This document shows, piece after piece, positions 42,171 to 49,079 of a stretch of 64,000 nucleotides of DNA; the stretch's first letter is position 1, and each line of letters starts with the position of its first letter. This DNA is from Pseudomonas putida (lineage in GTDB: Bacteria; Pseudomonadota; Gammaproteobacteria; Pseudomonadales; Pseudomonadaceae), in the NCBI RefSeq assembly GCF_009883635.2, contig NZ_CP026115.2, positions 2,046,001-2,110,000 on the forward strand, given 5' to 3'. The translations under genes were made by a program, and so were the position numbers. The notes under the pieces are model-generated. The model ran no database searches. It was given only the letters and a program-made list of their open reading frames with translations, and was not told the DNA's origin.

Positions 42171-43099
42171 GGCGCACTACCGTGTTCCACACTCGCCGCC
42201 CGCCCCGATCTGCGCGGGTTGCGAGTGATGGCTATGCCTGCCGCAACCACCGCGATACCCACATAAGTTGTCCAATGAATTGCGTCCCCGAACATCAACG
42301 CGGCCCACAACAACGTGACCGGCGGCTCCAGGTAGACCAGTGCCGAAACGCGGGTTGCCGAGAGCCTGGTCAAGAGTATCCACAAGCTCAAATAGGCAAT
42401 GAAGGTCGAGAACAACGTCAGCCATGCAACGGCCGTCCACACCTGTGTACTGGCAGGGACTTCGATCAAGCCAAACGGTAAGCCTGTAGCGGTAAGCAAT
42501 AACAGCGTTGCAGTCGATTGCAGAAACAACGGCATCAGCAACCCGTCCTTGCTGTGCCCCGTTGCCATGACCGATTGCCGCCGCTGATAGAGCGTGGCGA
42601 TGGACAGCGTGATCGCGGCGATCAGCGGCAGGGCATATAGCCAAAGGTCAAGGCGGGTCGTAGACAGGTTGTACTCGCCGAGGATAACCATGCTGACACC
42701 GGCAAACCCGATCCCAAGCCCCAACCACTCCTGCAGGCCACTGCGCTCTTGCTGGTCCTTGTTGCTCATCGATGCCGTGATCAGCGGTTGCAGCGCGCAA
42801 ATGATGGCAGCAATCCCAGCCGGCAGCCCACCGCGAATGGCGATGTAAACGCTGACCAGATACGCAAACTGGGCCAGGAACCCAATCACCGCGTTGTAGC
42901 GGATCTGCGCCCATGTCAGCGCACGCAATCGGTGCCAGACAAAGGGTAGCAGGCAGGCGCAGACCAACAGGAATCGCCAGAACAACAGGTTTATCGCACC
43001 TGCGTCCTCCGTACCCATGCGGGCACCAATAAAGCCCGAACTCCAGGACAAGACGAAGATGGCTTGAAGCAGGATCAGATAAAGCGCACTGCTTGGCAT
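42167..43099 (-). CDS. EamA/DMT-family transporter (putative exporter of the module)
   Basis: 310 residues from ATG 43099, with GGAGG nine bases upstream. Ten membrane helices in two EamA repeats (FVLSWSSGFIGARMG and LFWRFLLVCACLLPF in the first; FSTFIAYLSLWILLTRLSATRVSALVYLEPPVTLLWAALMFG in the second, with the family's PxxTxLxxxxxxGE-like end). Drug/metabolite transporters of this kind often export amino acid-like molecules. Two bases separate it from the oxygenase stop, so it is the last gene of the three-gene operon. Its stop lies exactly on the end of the acyl-CoA dehydrogenase gene. Export of the pathway product is inference. Confidence 0.85.
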   Translation of the reverse strand: MPSSALYLILLQAIFVLSWSSGFIGARMGTEDAGAINLLFWRFLLVCACLLPFVWHRLRALTWAQIRYNAVIGFLAQFAYLVSVYIAIRGGLPAGIAAIICALQPLITASMSNKDQQERSGLQEWLGLGIGFAGVSMVILGEYNLSTTRLDLWLYALPLIAAITLSIATLYQRRQSVMATGHSKDGLLMPLFLQSTATLLLLTATGLPFGLIEVPASTQVWTAVAWLTLFSTFIAYLSLWILLTRLSATRVSALVYLEPPVTLLWAALMFGDAIHWTTYVGIAVVAAGIAITRNPRRSGRAASVEHGSAP

Positions 43100-43101
43100 G
43101 A

Positions 43102-44058
43102 TCAAGCCTCCGTGTGACGCAATTCCTCGAACGTAATCGGCGCGATGCCTATTCGTGCAAATTGCCGGGTAGCCGAGCGCTGCAAAGCCCACCGCAACTT
43201 CAACCAGTTGGGGATGGTGGCGGGTATTCCGTCGTCGGAGGCCAGGTGCCAGAAACGGTTGGAATCATCGGTGAAGTAAGGGCAATGGAATGACAACACC
43301 AGTGACATGCGTCGCCCGCTGAGCACCGGGCGAACACCGTGGAACAACCGGCTGCCGTAGATGAACAGGGCATCGCCAGGATCGGCGAGCTGCGCGGTCT
43401 CGAAGGTCCGGTGATCCAGGGCATCAAAGCTGTCGACAGTACCGTTGTGGAACAGGAACTCGCCGCCGCTGTAGTCGGAGGCGCCCGAGAGCACGATGTT
43501 CAGCACATAGTTGGTGCCATCCGTGTGCCACATGCCCAATTGCTGCTGTTGCTCGGCAGGCTTGGGGTAGAAGTAATTGATCTGCGAGCGGGCATTGAGC
43601 ATCGGGTAAGGCACAAGCGGTACGCCGGCAACACGCGAGACAGCGAGAAGAAATGAACGACTGCACATCATGTCGTTGATGAACGACGACAGCGCCGTAA
43701 CACCCCGCGTGCGCCGGGAAATGATCCAGTCACTGTCACCCGCGCGTTCTTCTAGACGTGTGCAGATGCCTTGCAAAACCGCGACACCTTCCGGCGTTAG
43801 CAGCCGGTGGACAACCGCTGCGCCGGTGATGCTGTCTACTGCGATATTTGCGTGCGGGCTCTGGCCATACCCAAGCTCACCCAGTGTCCGGGTGTCGCTG
43901 ACGGTGGGTCCATGCTGGCAGAGGAAATCATCCCGCCAAACGCTCTGCTCGTTCAGGCACATTGGTGCAGGCCGCGGTGTGCGTTTCAAGGTTGACTTGA
44001 GCGCCAGCTTCACGCGCCCAATGCCGCGCTCGAACAAGGGTAAGGTGTCTAGGTTCAT
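43102..44058 (-). CDS. Fe(II)/2-oxoglutarate-dependent oxygenase
   Basis: 318 residues. Prolyl-4-hydroxylase-like double-stranded beta helix. The iron ligands are visible as WHTDG (His178, Asp180) and the distal His240 in GSRLFHGVRP; Arg250 in GRRMSLVLSF is placed to bind 2-oxoglutarate. The first 80 residues are an extra N-terminal region. No signal peptide. Second gene of the operon, 24 bases after the methyltransferase gene. Predicted to hydroxylate (or desaturate or cyclise) the methylated product of that enzyme; the substrate is not known. Confidence 0.88.
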   Translation of the reverse strand: MNLDTLPLFERGIGRVKLALKSTLKRTPRPAPMCLNEQSVWRDDFLCQHGPTVSDTRTLGELGYGQSPHANIAVDSITGAAVVHRLLTPEGVAVLQGICTRLEERAGDSDWIISRRTRGVTALSSFINDMMCSRSFLLAVSRVAGVPLVPYPMLNARSQINYFYPKPAEQQQQLGMWHTDGTNYVLNIVLSGASDYSGGEFLFHNGTVDSFDALDHRTFETAQLADPGDALFIYGSRLFHGVRPVLSGRRMSLVLSFHCPYFTDDSNRFWHLASDDGIPATIPNWLKLRWALQRSATRQFARIGIAPITFEELRHTEA

Positions 44059-44082
44059 GATGTGTCTGTCCCTGTGTAGCCC

Positions 44083-45072
44083 CTACTGAAGGTACTTCGC
44101 GATCTGATAGCGCACCGAGCCGTCACCGCTGGCAAATTCGTCGACCACACTGCAGTTGCAATGGCGAACTCGAATGCGACGAAACTGTTCGGGCGTGTAT
44201 TTGAGGCAGATGTTGGTCAGCAGGTACCCATGCTCGTGCAAGCGCTGCACGGGCTGCAGGGTCACGGCCACATGGATCGACTCATCCAGAATACGAAGAG
44301 GCACAAGAATGGCTTCGTGCTCACCCGAGGGTATGAAGCCTTGTTGCAGTGCAACCATGTGCGAGAACTGAAGCATGTTGCGGTTGGCATAAAATGCCAG
44401 AATGGCGCCTTCCAGGCCCTGCTCATACACCTGCATTTCAGAAAGTATGTAAGTGGCGTCTCCTGCCAGGTTGCGTATCAGCCTGCCCGTACTTACCGGC
44501 AGCTCATTACCCTCCTGGAAACCCAGCAAAGTGATAAGGGTGAGCTCCTGGTCGTGACGCAAGGCATCGTGTGTCACGGTGCGATAGTCGGCAGCAATGT
44601 AATTGAAGCTGCCATCAGCCTGCACGATGGGGCGCAATGCATCGCTCATCGCGGGTTCGGATGTCTGGTTGATATCGATGGCGGTGTAACGGATGGAGCT
44701 GGACGTCTCGGCCATTCGTTTGAGCAAGCAGGTACTTTTGACCGGCTCGGGGCCCAGCTCGACATAATGCACACTACGCCCGCTGCCCAGCATCGCCAAA
44801 CGCTCGGCAACGTTGCCAATGACGCTCTTGAGCGCACCCTGCCCTTGCGTGTCGGCACACAACCCGTCTTCACCCAGGCCTTGCTCATTCAGGGCGCGCA
44901 TAAGCAGAAATATTTCGTGATTGAATCGATGCTCACTTTCAGGCCCTGAATCAGGCTGAAACAGCGTCGAATACTTCTCATGATTCTCGACAGTCCAAAG
45001 CCTTGCGTGCTGGTAGCTCGGGGTGTGTACGAGGGCATCTACAACGAAGTCGTTCAGGCTCATCCGTATCAT
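44083..45072 (-). CDS. EgtD-like SAM-dependent methyltransferase (Methyltransf_33), substrate residues altered
   Basis: 329 residues. The SAM-binding loop VELGPEPVKST (104-114), the acidic residue in YTAIDIN (Asp133) and GFQEGNE (184-190) match the EgtD histidine N-alpha-trimethyltransferase fold, where the N of xxGN binds the substrate amino group. The C-terminal EgtD motif TExSxK is here TNICLK (286-291): the histidine-binding Glu282 and Ser284 of mycobacterial EgtD align with Asn287 and Cys289. It is therefore probably an N-methyltransferase for an amino acid or peptide other than histidine. No EgtB or EgtE partner is nearby. ATG 45072 or 45063. Confidence 0.8.
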   Translation of the reverse strand: MIRMSLNDFVVDALVHTPSYQHARLWTVENHEKYSTLFQPDSGPESEHRFNHEIFLLMRALNEQGLGEDGLCADTQGQGALKSVIGNVAERLAMLGSGRSVHYVELGPEPVKSTCLLKRMAETSSSIRYTAIDINQTSEPAMSDALRPIVQADGSFNYIAADYRTVTHDALRHDQELTLITLLGFQEGNELPVSTGRLIRNLAGDATYILSEMQVYEQGLEGAILAFYANRNMLQFSHMVALQQGFIPSGEHEAILVPLRILDESIHVAVTLQPVQRLHEHGYLLTNICLKYTPEQFRRIRVRHCNCSVVDEFASGDGSVRYQIAKYLQ

Positions 45073-45148
45073 TCCATTGCATTTTCGAGGGGCAACAGTG
45101 CTGTAACCACAAGGTAAGAGGGGTTATAAAGCCTGTACAGTTGATTAA

Positions 45149-45167
45149 ATCGAAACGCTGGTTCGAT
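45149..45167. promoter_or_regulatory. Putative LysR operator in the methyltransferase-lysR spacer
   Basis: ATCGAA-N7-TTCGAT, a 19-base interrupted palindrome with the arm spacing usual for LysR-type binding sites. It lies 22 bases before the LysR ATG and 77 bases before the methyltransferase start, so one site could autoregulate lysR and activate the operon. Confidence 0.55.
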
Positions 45168-45188
45168 CCAACCAAATCAGGTGGTTAC

Positions 45189-46067
45189 ATGGGCAAAGGC
45201 CTCGACATAAACGTACTGCGGACCTTCCAGGCAGTAGCCCGGCTTGGCCGCTTCAAGGATGCAGCCGACTACGTCCACCGCAGCCCTTCGGCAGTCACCA
45301 CGCAGATCCAGAAGCTGGAGGAAAAGGTCGGCCAACAATTGTTCGCCCGCAGCAACCAGTCGGTGGAACTGACCCCTGCAGGCCGGCATCTACTGGGTGA
45401 AGCCACACGTTTTTTGATGGCCCATGACCGGCTGCTGGCGACGCTGTCGCCGCAGCAGATCACCGGCAAAGTGCGCCTGGGCGTACCCGATGGTTACGCC
45501 GCCAACCTGATGAGCGACTTTTTGCCGGTATTTGTAGCCAACAATCCGAAACTGGAGCTGGAAGCCGTAGCATGCTCCAGCGCAGAACTCTTCGACTTGT
45601 TTGCGCGCCAGCGGCTGGACCTGGCTGTAGCAGTCAGCAGTGACCACTGGCAGCAAGGTGAGTGGCTGCGCTCGACCCAGCCACGTTGGGCCGCCGCGCC
45701 TGGGTTTGCATACGATGCCAGCCGCCCGTTGCCACTGGCACTGCAAATGAAGGGCTGCCCGTATCGGGAAGCGGCCTTGCAGGCATTGAAGGCTCACGGC
45801 ATTGCCTACCGTATCCTGCTGGAAAGCGCCAACTGGCATGCAGTGCTGGCGTGCATGCGCAGCGGCTTGGCAGTGGGTATCGTCGAAGGGCTGGAGAGCG
45901 GCGATACATCGCTGGCATTCGTCGAAGGGTCGGGTTTGCCCGACTTCGCCGAGCATCACCTTTACCTGCTGACAGATGCCTCTCACCATATCGCTTTGCA
46001 ACTGAACGGGATGTTGAAAGCCGCCATCCAGAAAGATGGGCTGTCGGCGCCGCGTGTTATTTCCTGA
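45189..46067 (+). CDS. LysR-type regulator of the inserted module
   Basis: 292 residues from ATG 45189, with AGGTGG upstream; a longer frame from 45003 overlaps the methyltransferase and is rejected. Helix-turn-helix LRTFQAVARLGRFKDAADYVHRSPSAVTTQIQ (residues 9-40) and effector domain (VRLGVPDGYAANLMSDFLP; MRSGLAVGIVEGLESGD). Divergent from the methyltransferase operon with a 116-base spacer holding a palindrome. Its last codons and stop (46051-46067) lie inside the displaced acyl-CoA dehydrogenase fragment, so the native C-terminus may have been changed by the insertion. Confidence 0.9.
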   Translation: MGKGLDINVLRTFQAVARLGRFKDAADYVHRSPSAVTTQIQKLEEKVGQQLFARSNQSVELTPAGRHLLGEATRFLMAHDRLLATLSPQQITGKVRLGVPDGYAANLMSDFLPVFVANNPKLELEAVACSSAELFDLFARQRLDLAVAVSSDHWQQGEWLRSTQPRWAAAPGFAYDASRPLPLALQMKGCPYREAALQALKAHGIAYRILLESANWHAVLACMRSGLAVGIVEGLESGDTSLAFVEGSGLPDFAEHHLYLLTDASHHIALQLNGMLKAAIQKDGLSAPRVIS

Positions 46068-46156
46068 CCTGGGAAATCCCCGCCTGCCATAATGACCTGG
46101 CATTGCTCGAGGCATGCGACGACACGTGCCTCGCCATGCAAGACGGGTGGTTCTAG
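46051..46156 (+). pseudogene. Displaced 3' fragment of the acyl-CoA dehydrogenase gene
   Basis: In the +2 frame relative to LysR this encodes CYFLTWEIPACHNDLAL and then LEACDD-TCLAMQDGWF-stop, clearly the C-terminus found at the end of the intact gene (YFLTWEIPGCHHELAL, QDKWF). It has no start of its own and is not expressed as a protein. It marks the right boundary of the insertion and is the remnant of the ancestral junction between the dehydrogenase gene and the TldD-like gene, whose ATG follows 31 bases later. Confidence 0.92.
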
Positions 46157-46187
46157 GGGGAGCCACCGTGAAAACGGAGGCTTCCAG

Positions 46188-47630
46188 ATGTTCGATTCCA
46201 GCGCCCTGCTGCGCCAGCGCTTTGCTGCGCTGCGCAGTACGGCCGAGTTGTTTTCCCTGCGTCATGTGAAACAGTCGCACCAGGCGCTTTCGGTTCGCCG
46301 CAATGTGGCTGAGCCGCCCGTCTTCAGCCATGACGAGGGCGCCATGCTCACAGTGCGGATCAATGGTGTGGAGGCCTATGCGGCCACCGCCGACCTATCC
46401 CAGGCCGGCCTGCAACGGGCACTGGAACAGGCCGAGGCATTGGCTCGCCAGATCGCCCGGCACAGCTTGCTCGACCTGCGCGAGCAGCCGGCGACCAGCG
46501 CCCGCCACGACCACATCTCACCCAATTTCGACCAGCCGGTACCGAGCCTGGCCGACTGCCTTGGCCTGCTCGCCGCAGAATCGGCAAGCGTGCCCAAGGA
46601 CAGCCGCCTGGTGGACTGGCAGGCCAGCCTGGGCCTGAGCCTGGTCGAGCAGACCTACCTGAACTCGGCCGGCGCCGAACTGCGCCATGCCCAGCGCTTC
46701 CTGTTCCCGGGCCTCAGTGTCACCGCCAGCGACGGCCAGGACAGCCAGAGCCGCAGCCTGGGCCGCGACAACTTCGGCCAGCAAGGCGGCTTCGAAATCG
46801 TCGAGCGCTGCGGACTGGTTGGCGCTGCTCGCCAGGTCGCCGACCAGGCACTGCAACTGCTGCTGGCGCCGAACACCCCCAGCGGCGCACGCGACCTGCT
46901 GCTGATGCCCGACCAGATGATGCTGCAGATTCACGAGTCCATCGGCCACCCGCTGGAGATGGACCGCATCCTCGGCGACGAGCGCAACTACGCTGGCACC
47001 AGCTTCGTCAAAGCCACCGACTTCGGCCACCTGCAGTACGGTTCCGAATTGCTCAATGTGACCTTCGACCCAACCATCGGCGAAGAACTGGCCAGCTACA
47101 GCTTTGATGATGACGGCACCCCGGCCAGCAAGCAGTTCCTGATCCACAACGGCCTGTTGATGCGCCCGCTAGGTGGTGCGCTGTCGCAGTTCCGCTCCGG
47201 CCTCGACGGCGTGGCCAATAGCCGCGCCTGCGGCTGGAACCGTGCACCAATCGACCGCATGGCCAACCTCAATATCGAACCGGGCGACCAGTCCCTCGAC
47301 CAGCTGATCCGGGGCATCGAGCACGGCATCCTGATGCGCACCAACCGCTCCTGGTCTATCGACGATGCGCGCAACAAGTTCCAGTTCGGCTGTGAGTTGG
47401 GCCAGCTGATCGAAAACGGCGAGCTCAAAGGCATCGTCAAGAACCCCAACTACCGCGGCATCTCCGCGCAGTTCTGGCGCAACCTCGCGGCGGTCGGCGA
47501 CCGCAGCACCTTCCAGGTTCTGGGTACACCCAACTGCGGCAAGGGCGAGCCCAACCAGGTCGTGCGGGTCGGGCATGCTTCACCCGCCTGCGTGTTCCGC
47601 CAGATCGACGTTTTCGGAGGAGATGCCTGA
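46188..47630 (+). CDS. TldD-like metalloprotease subunit
   Basis: 480 residues from ATG 46188, preceded by GGAGG. PmbA/TldD superfamily with the zinc motif HESIGH (His249, Glu250, His254), which marks the catalytic TldD subunit, and the C-terminal GTPNCGKGEPNQVVRVGHASP. TldD/TldE pairs degrade unfolded peptides or cut leader peptides of modified peptides. It overlaps the next gene by one base (TGATG). The usual housekeeping tldD-pmbA loci of Pseudomonas are, as I recall, elsewhere, so this may be a second pair. Confidence 0.9.
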   Translation: MFDSSALLRQRFAALRSTAELFSLRHVKQSHQALSVRRNVAEPPVFSHDEGAMLTVRINGVEAYAATADLSQAGLQRALEQAEALARQIARHSLLDLREQPATSARHDHISPNFDQPVPSLADCLGLLAAESASVPKDSRLVDWQASLGLSLVEQTYLNSAGAELRHAQRFLFPGLSVTASDGQDSQSRSLGRDNFGQQGGFEIVERCGLVGAARQVADQALQLLLAPNTPSGARDLLLMPDQMMLQIHESIGHPLEMDRILGDERNYAGTSFVKATDFGHLQYGSELLNVTFDPTIGEELASYSFDDDGTPASKQFLIHNGLLMRPLGGALSQFRSGLDGVANSRACGWNRAPIDRMANLNIEPGDQSLDQLIRGIEHGILMRTNRSWSIDDARNKFQFGCELGQLIENGELKGIVKNPNYRGISAQFWRNLAAVGDRSTFQVLGTPNCGKGEPNQVVRVGHASPACVFRQIDVFGGDA

Positions 47631-48949
47631 TGAAACACGTTTTCGAAGCCCTGATCGCGGATGTGCGCCAGGCCCTGCAGGCCGACGAGCAATTCACCCT
47701 CGGTTACAGTGCCGAACAGTCGCAATTCGTGCGTTTCAACCACGCCAAGGTGCGCCAGGCTGGCGAGGTAAGCCAGGCCAGCGCGCAACTGCGGTTGGTC
47801 CACGATGGCCGCCAGGCGGAACAGCAGGTGACCCTGAGTGGCGACGCGCAACTTGACCGGCAACGCCTGATCGCTGCCATGGCGCAGTTGCGCCAGACCC
47901 TGCCATTGCTGGCCGTCGATCCGTACCTGCGTCTGGACGAATGCGCATGGCACAGCCACAGCCAGCAGGAGCAGCCGTTGCCCGCGCTGAGCGAAGTGCT
48001 GGCCCTGCTCGAACGCGAGGCTGGCGACCTGGACTTGGTCGGCATCTATGCCGCCGGCCCGATCTGCCGGGGCTTCGCCAGCTCGTTCGGGGCCATTGGC
48101 TGGCACCAGGCCAACAGCTTCAACGTCGACTGGAGCCTGTTCCACGAAAATGGTGAGGCGGTGAAGGCCAATTATGCTGGCCAGCAGTGGAGCGCCGAAG
48201 ATTTCACTGCCCGCCTGCGCCTGGCACGGGAACAGCTGAGCTTCCTCGGTCGCCCGGCAGTGACCCTCAAGCCCGGCAGCTACCGCGCTTACCTGGCACC
48301 TGCGGCCATGGATGAAATTGCCGGCATGCTCTGCTGGGGTGGTTTCTCCGCACAGGCCCTGGCCACCGGCAACAGTGCCCTGCAGCGCCTGTACAACGGC
48401 GATGCGCAACTGCACCCGATGGTCAGTTTCAGCGAGCAGGTCAGCGGCTCGCTGAGCCCGGAATTCTCCGACGAGGGCTCACCGCGCCTGGATGTGCCGT
48501 TGATCCAGCAAGGCAACGCAATGCAGCGGCTGGTCAGTGCCCGCAGCGCAGCGGAATTCGAGTTGCGGGCCAATGGCGCCGACAGCTACGAGTCGCCGTG
48601 CGCACTGAGCCTGGCGCCGGGCAACTTGCCCAGCGAGCAGGTCCTTGAGCGGCTCGGGACCGGCCTGTACATCAGCAACCTGTGGTACCTGAACTACTCT
48701 GACCTGCCAGCGGCACGCATGACCGGGCTGACCCGTTTCGCCACTTTCTGGGTGGAGAACGGCGAGATCCAGGGGCCGGTAAGCACCATGCGCTTCGATG
48801 ACAGCCTGTACAGTCTGCTCGGCAGCCAACTGGAGGACCTGACCTGCGAGCGCGAGATGATCCTGTCGACCAGCACCTATGGGCAGCGCAGTACTGGGTC
48901 GAGTCATCTGCCGGGGGCGCTGGTCAAAGGGCTGACCCTGACATTGTGA
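47630..48949 (+). CDS. TldE/PmbA-like non-catalytic protease subunit
   Basis: 439 residues. PmbA/TldD superfamily without the HExxxH motif: the equivalent segment reads LAPAAMDEIAGMLCWGGFS. The conserved C-terminal block GLYISNLWYLNYSDLPAARMTGLTRF is present. Expected to form the heteromer with the TldD-like product immediately upstream. Translationally coupled. No substrate peptide gene is recognisable in the neighbourhood. Confidence 0.9.
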   Translation: MKHVFEALIADVRQALQADEQFTLGYSAEQSQFVRFNHAKVRQAGEVSQASAQLRLVHDGRQAEQQVTLSGDAQLDRQRLIAAMAQLRQTLPLLAVDPYLRLDECAWHSHSQQEQPLPALSEVLALLEREAGDLDLVGIYAAGPICRGFASSFGAIGWHQANSFNVDWSLFHENGEAVKANYAGQQWSAEDFTARLRLAREQLSFLGRPAVTLKPGSYRAYLAPAAMDEIAGMLCWGGFSAQALATGNSALQRLYNGDAQLHPMVSFSEQVSGSLSPEFSDEGSPRLDVPLIQQGNAMQRLVSARSAAEFELRANGADSYESPCALSLAPGNLPSEQVLERLGTGLYISNLWYLNYSDLPAARMTGLTRFATFWVENGEIQGPVSTMRFDDSLYSLLGSQLEDLTCEREMILSTSTYGQRSTGSSHLPGALVKGLTLTL

Positions 48950-48958
48950 TTGGCAGGA

Positions 48959-49058
48959 CCGGCCTTTTCGCGGGGCAAGCCCGCTACTACAGGAATGTCA
49001 CCGCATTCAAAGGCGGTGGAGATCCTGTAGGAGCGGGCTTACCCCGCGAAAGGGCCGG
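48959..49058. repeat. Inverted pair of REP elements
   Basis: CCGGCCTTTTCGCGGGGCAAGCCCGCT-ACTACAGG (48959-48993) and its near reverse complement (49024-49058) face each other over a 30-base spacer. Typical P. putida REP core. It separates the TldE-like gene from the MFS gene and leaves only about 20 bases before the latter's ATG. Confidence 0.92.
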
Positions 49059-49079
49059 CACAGGCAAAAAGAGGAAGCC

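Larger units (their letters stand above)
42171..46156. mobile_element. Inserted four-gene metabolic module (about 4.0 kb) at the 3' end of the acyl-CoA dehydrogenase gene
   Basis: Contents: EamA exporter, 2-oxoglutarate oxygenase, EgtD-like methyltransferase (one operon, minus) and a LysR gene (plus). It is bounded by the two copies of the 106-base dehydrogenase 3' end. No integrase, transposase or tRNA is present, so entry by homologous recombination with donor DNA that carried its own dehydrogenase end is most likely. A sampled line inside (44521-44580) has 34 of 60 G+C, against 37 of 60 in a sampled line of the dehydrogenase gene (41521-41580): suggestive only. Confidence 0.8.

Noticed and set aside
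44083..45072. Ergothioneine biosynthesis gene egtD
   Set aside because: Key substrate residues differ and no egtB or egtE gene is nearby.
45662..46156. 164-codon plus-strand open frame ending in QDGWF
   Set aside because: Only the last ~35 codons match the dehydrogenase; the rest is an out-of-frame reading of LysR. Recorded as a gene fragment, not a gene.
42171..46156. Transposon or integrative element with an integrase
   Set aside because: No transposase, integrase, terminal inverted repeats or tRNA gene seen; the boundary repeats are 83% identical, too diverged for a recent target duplication.
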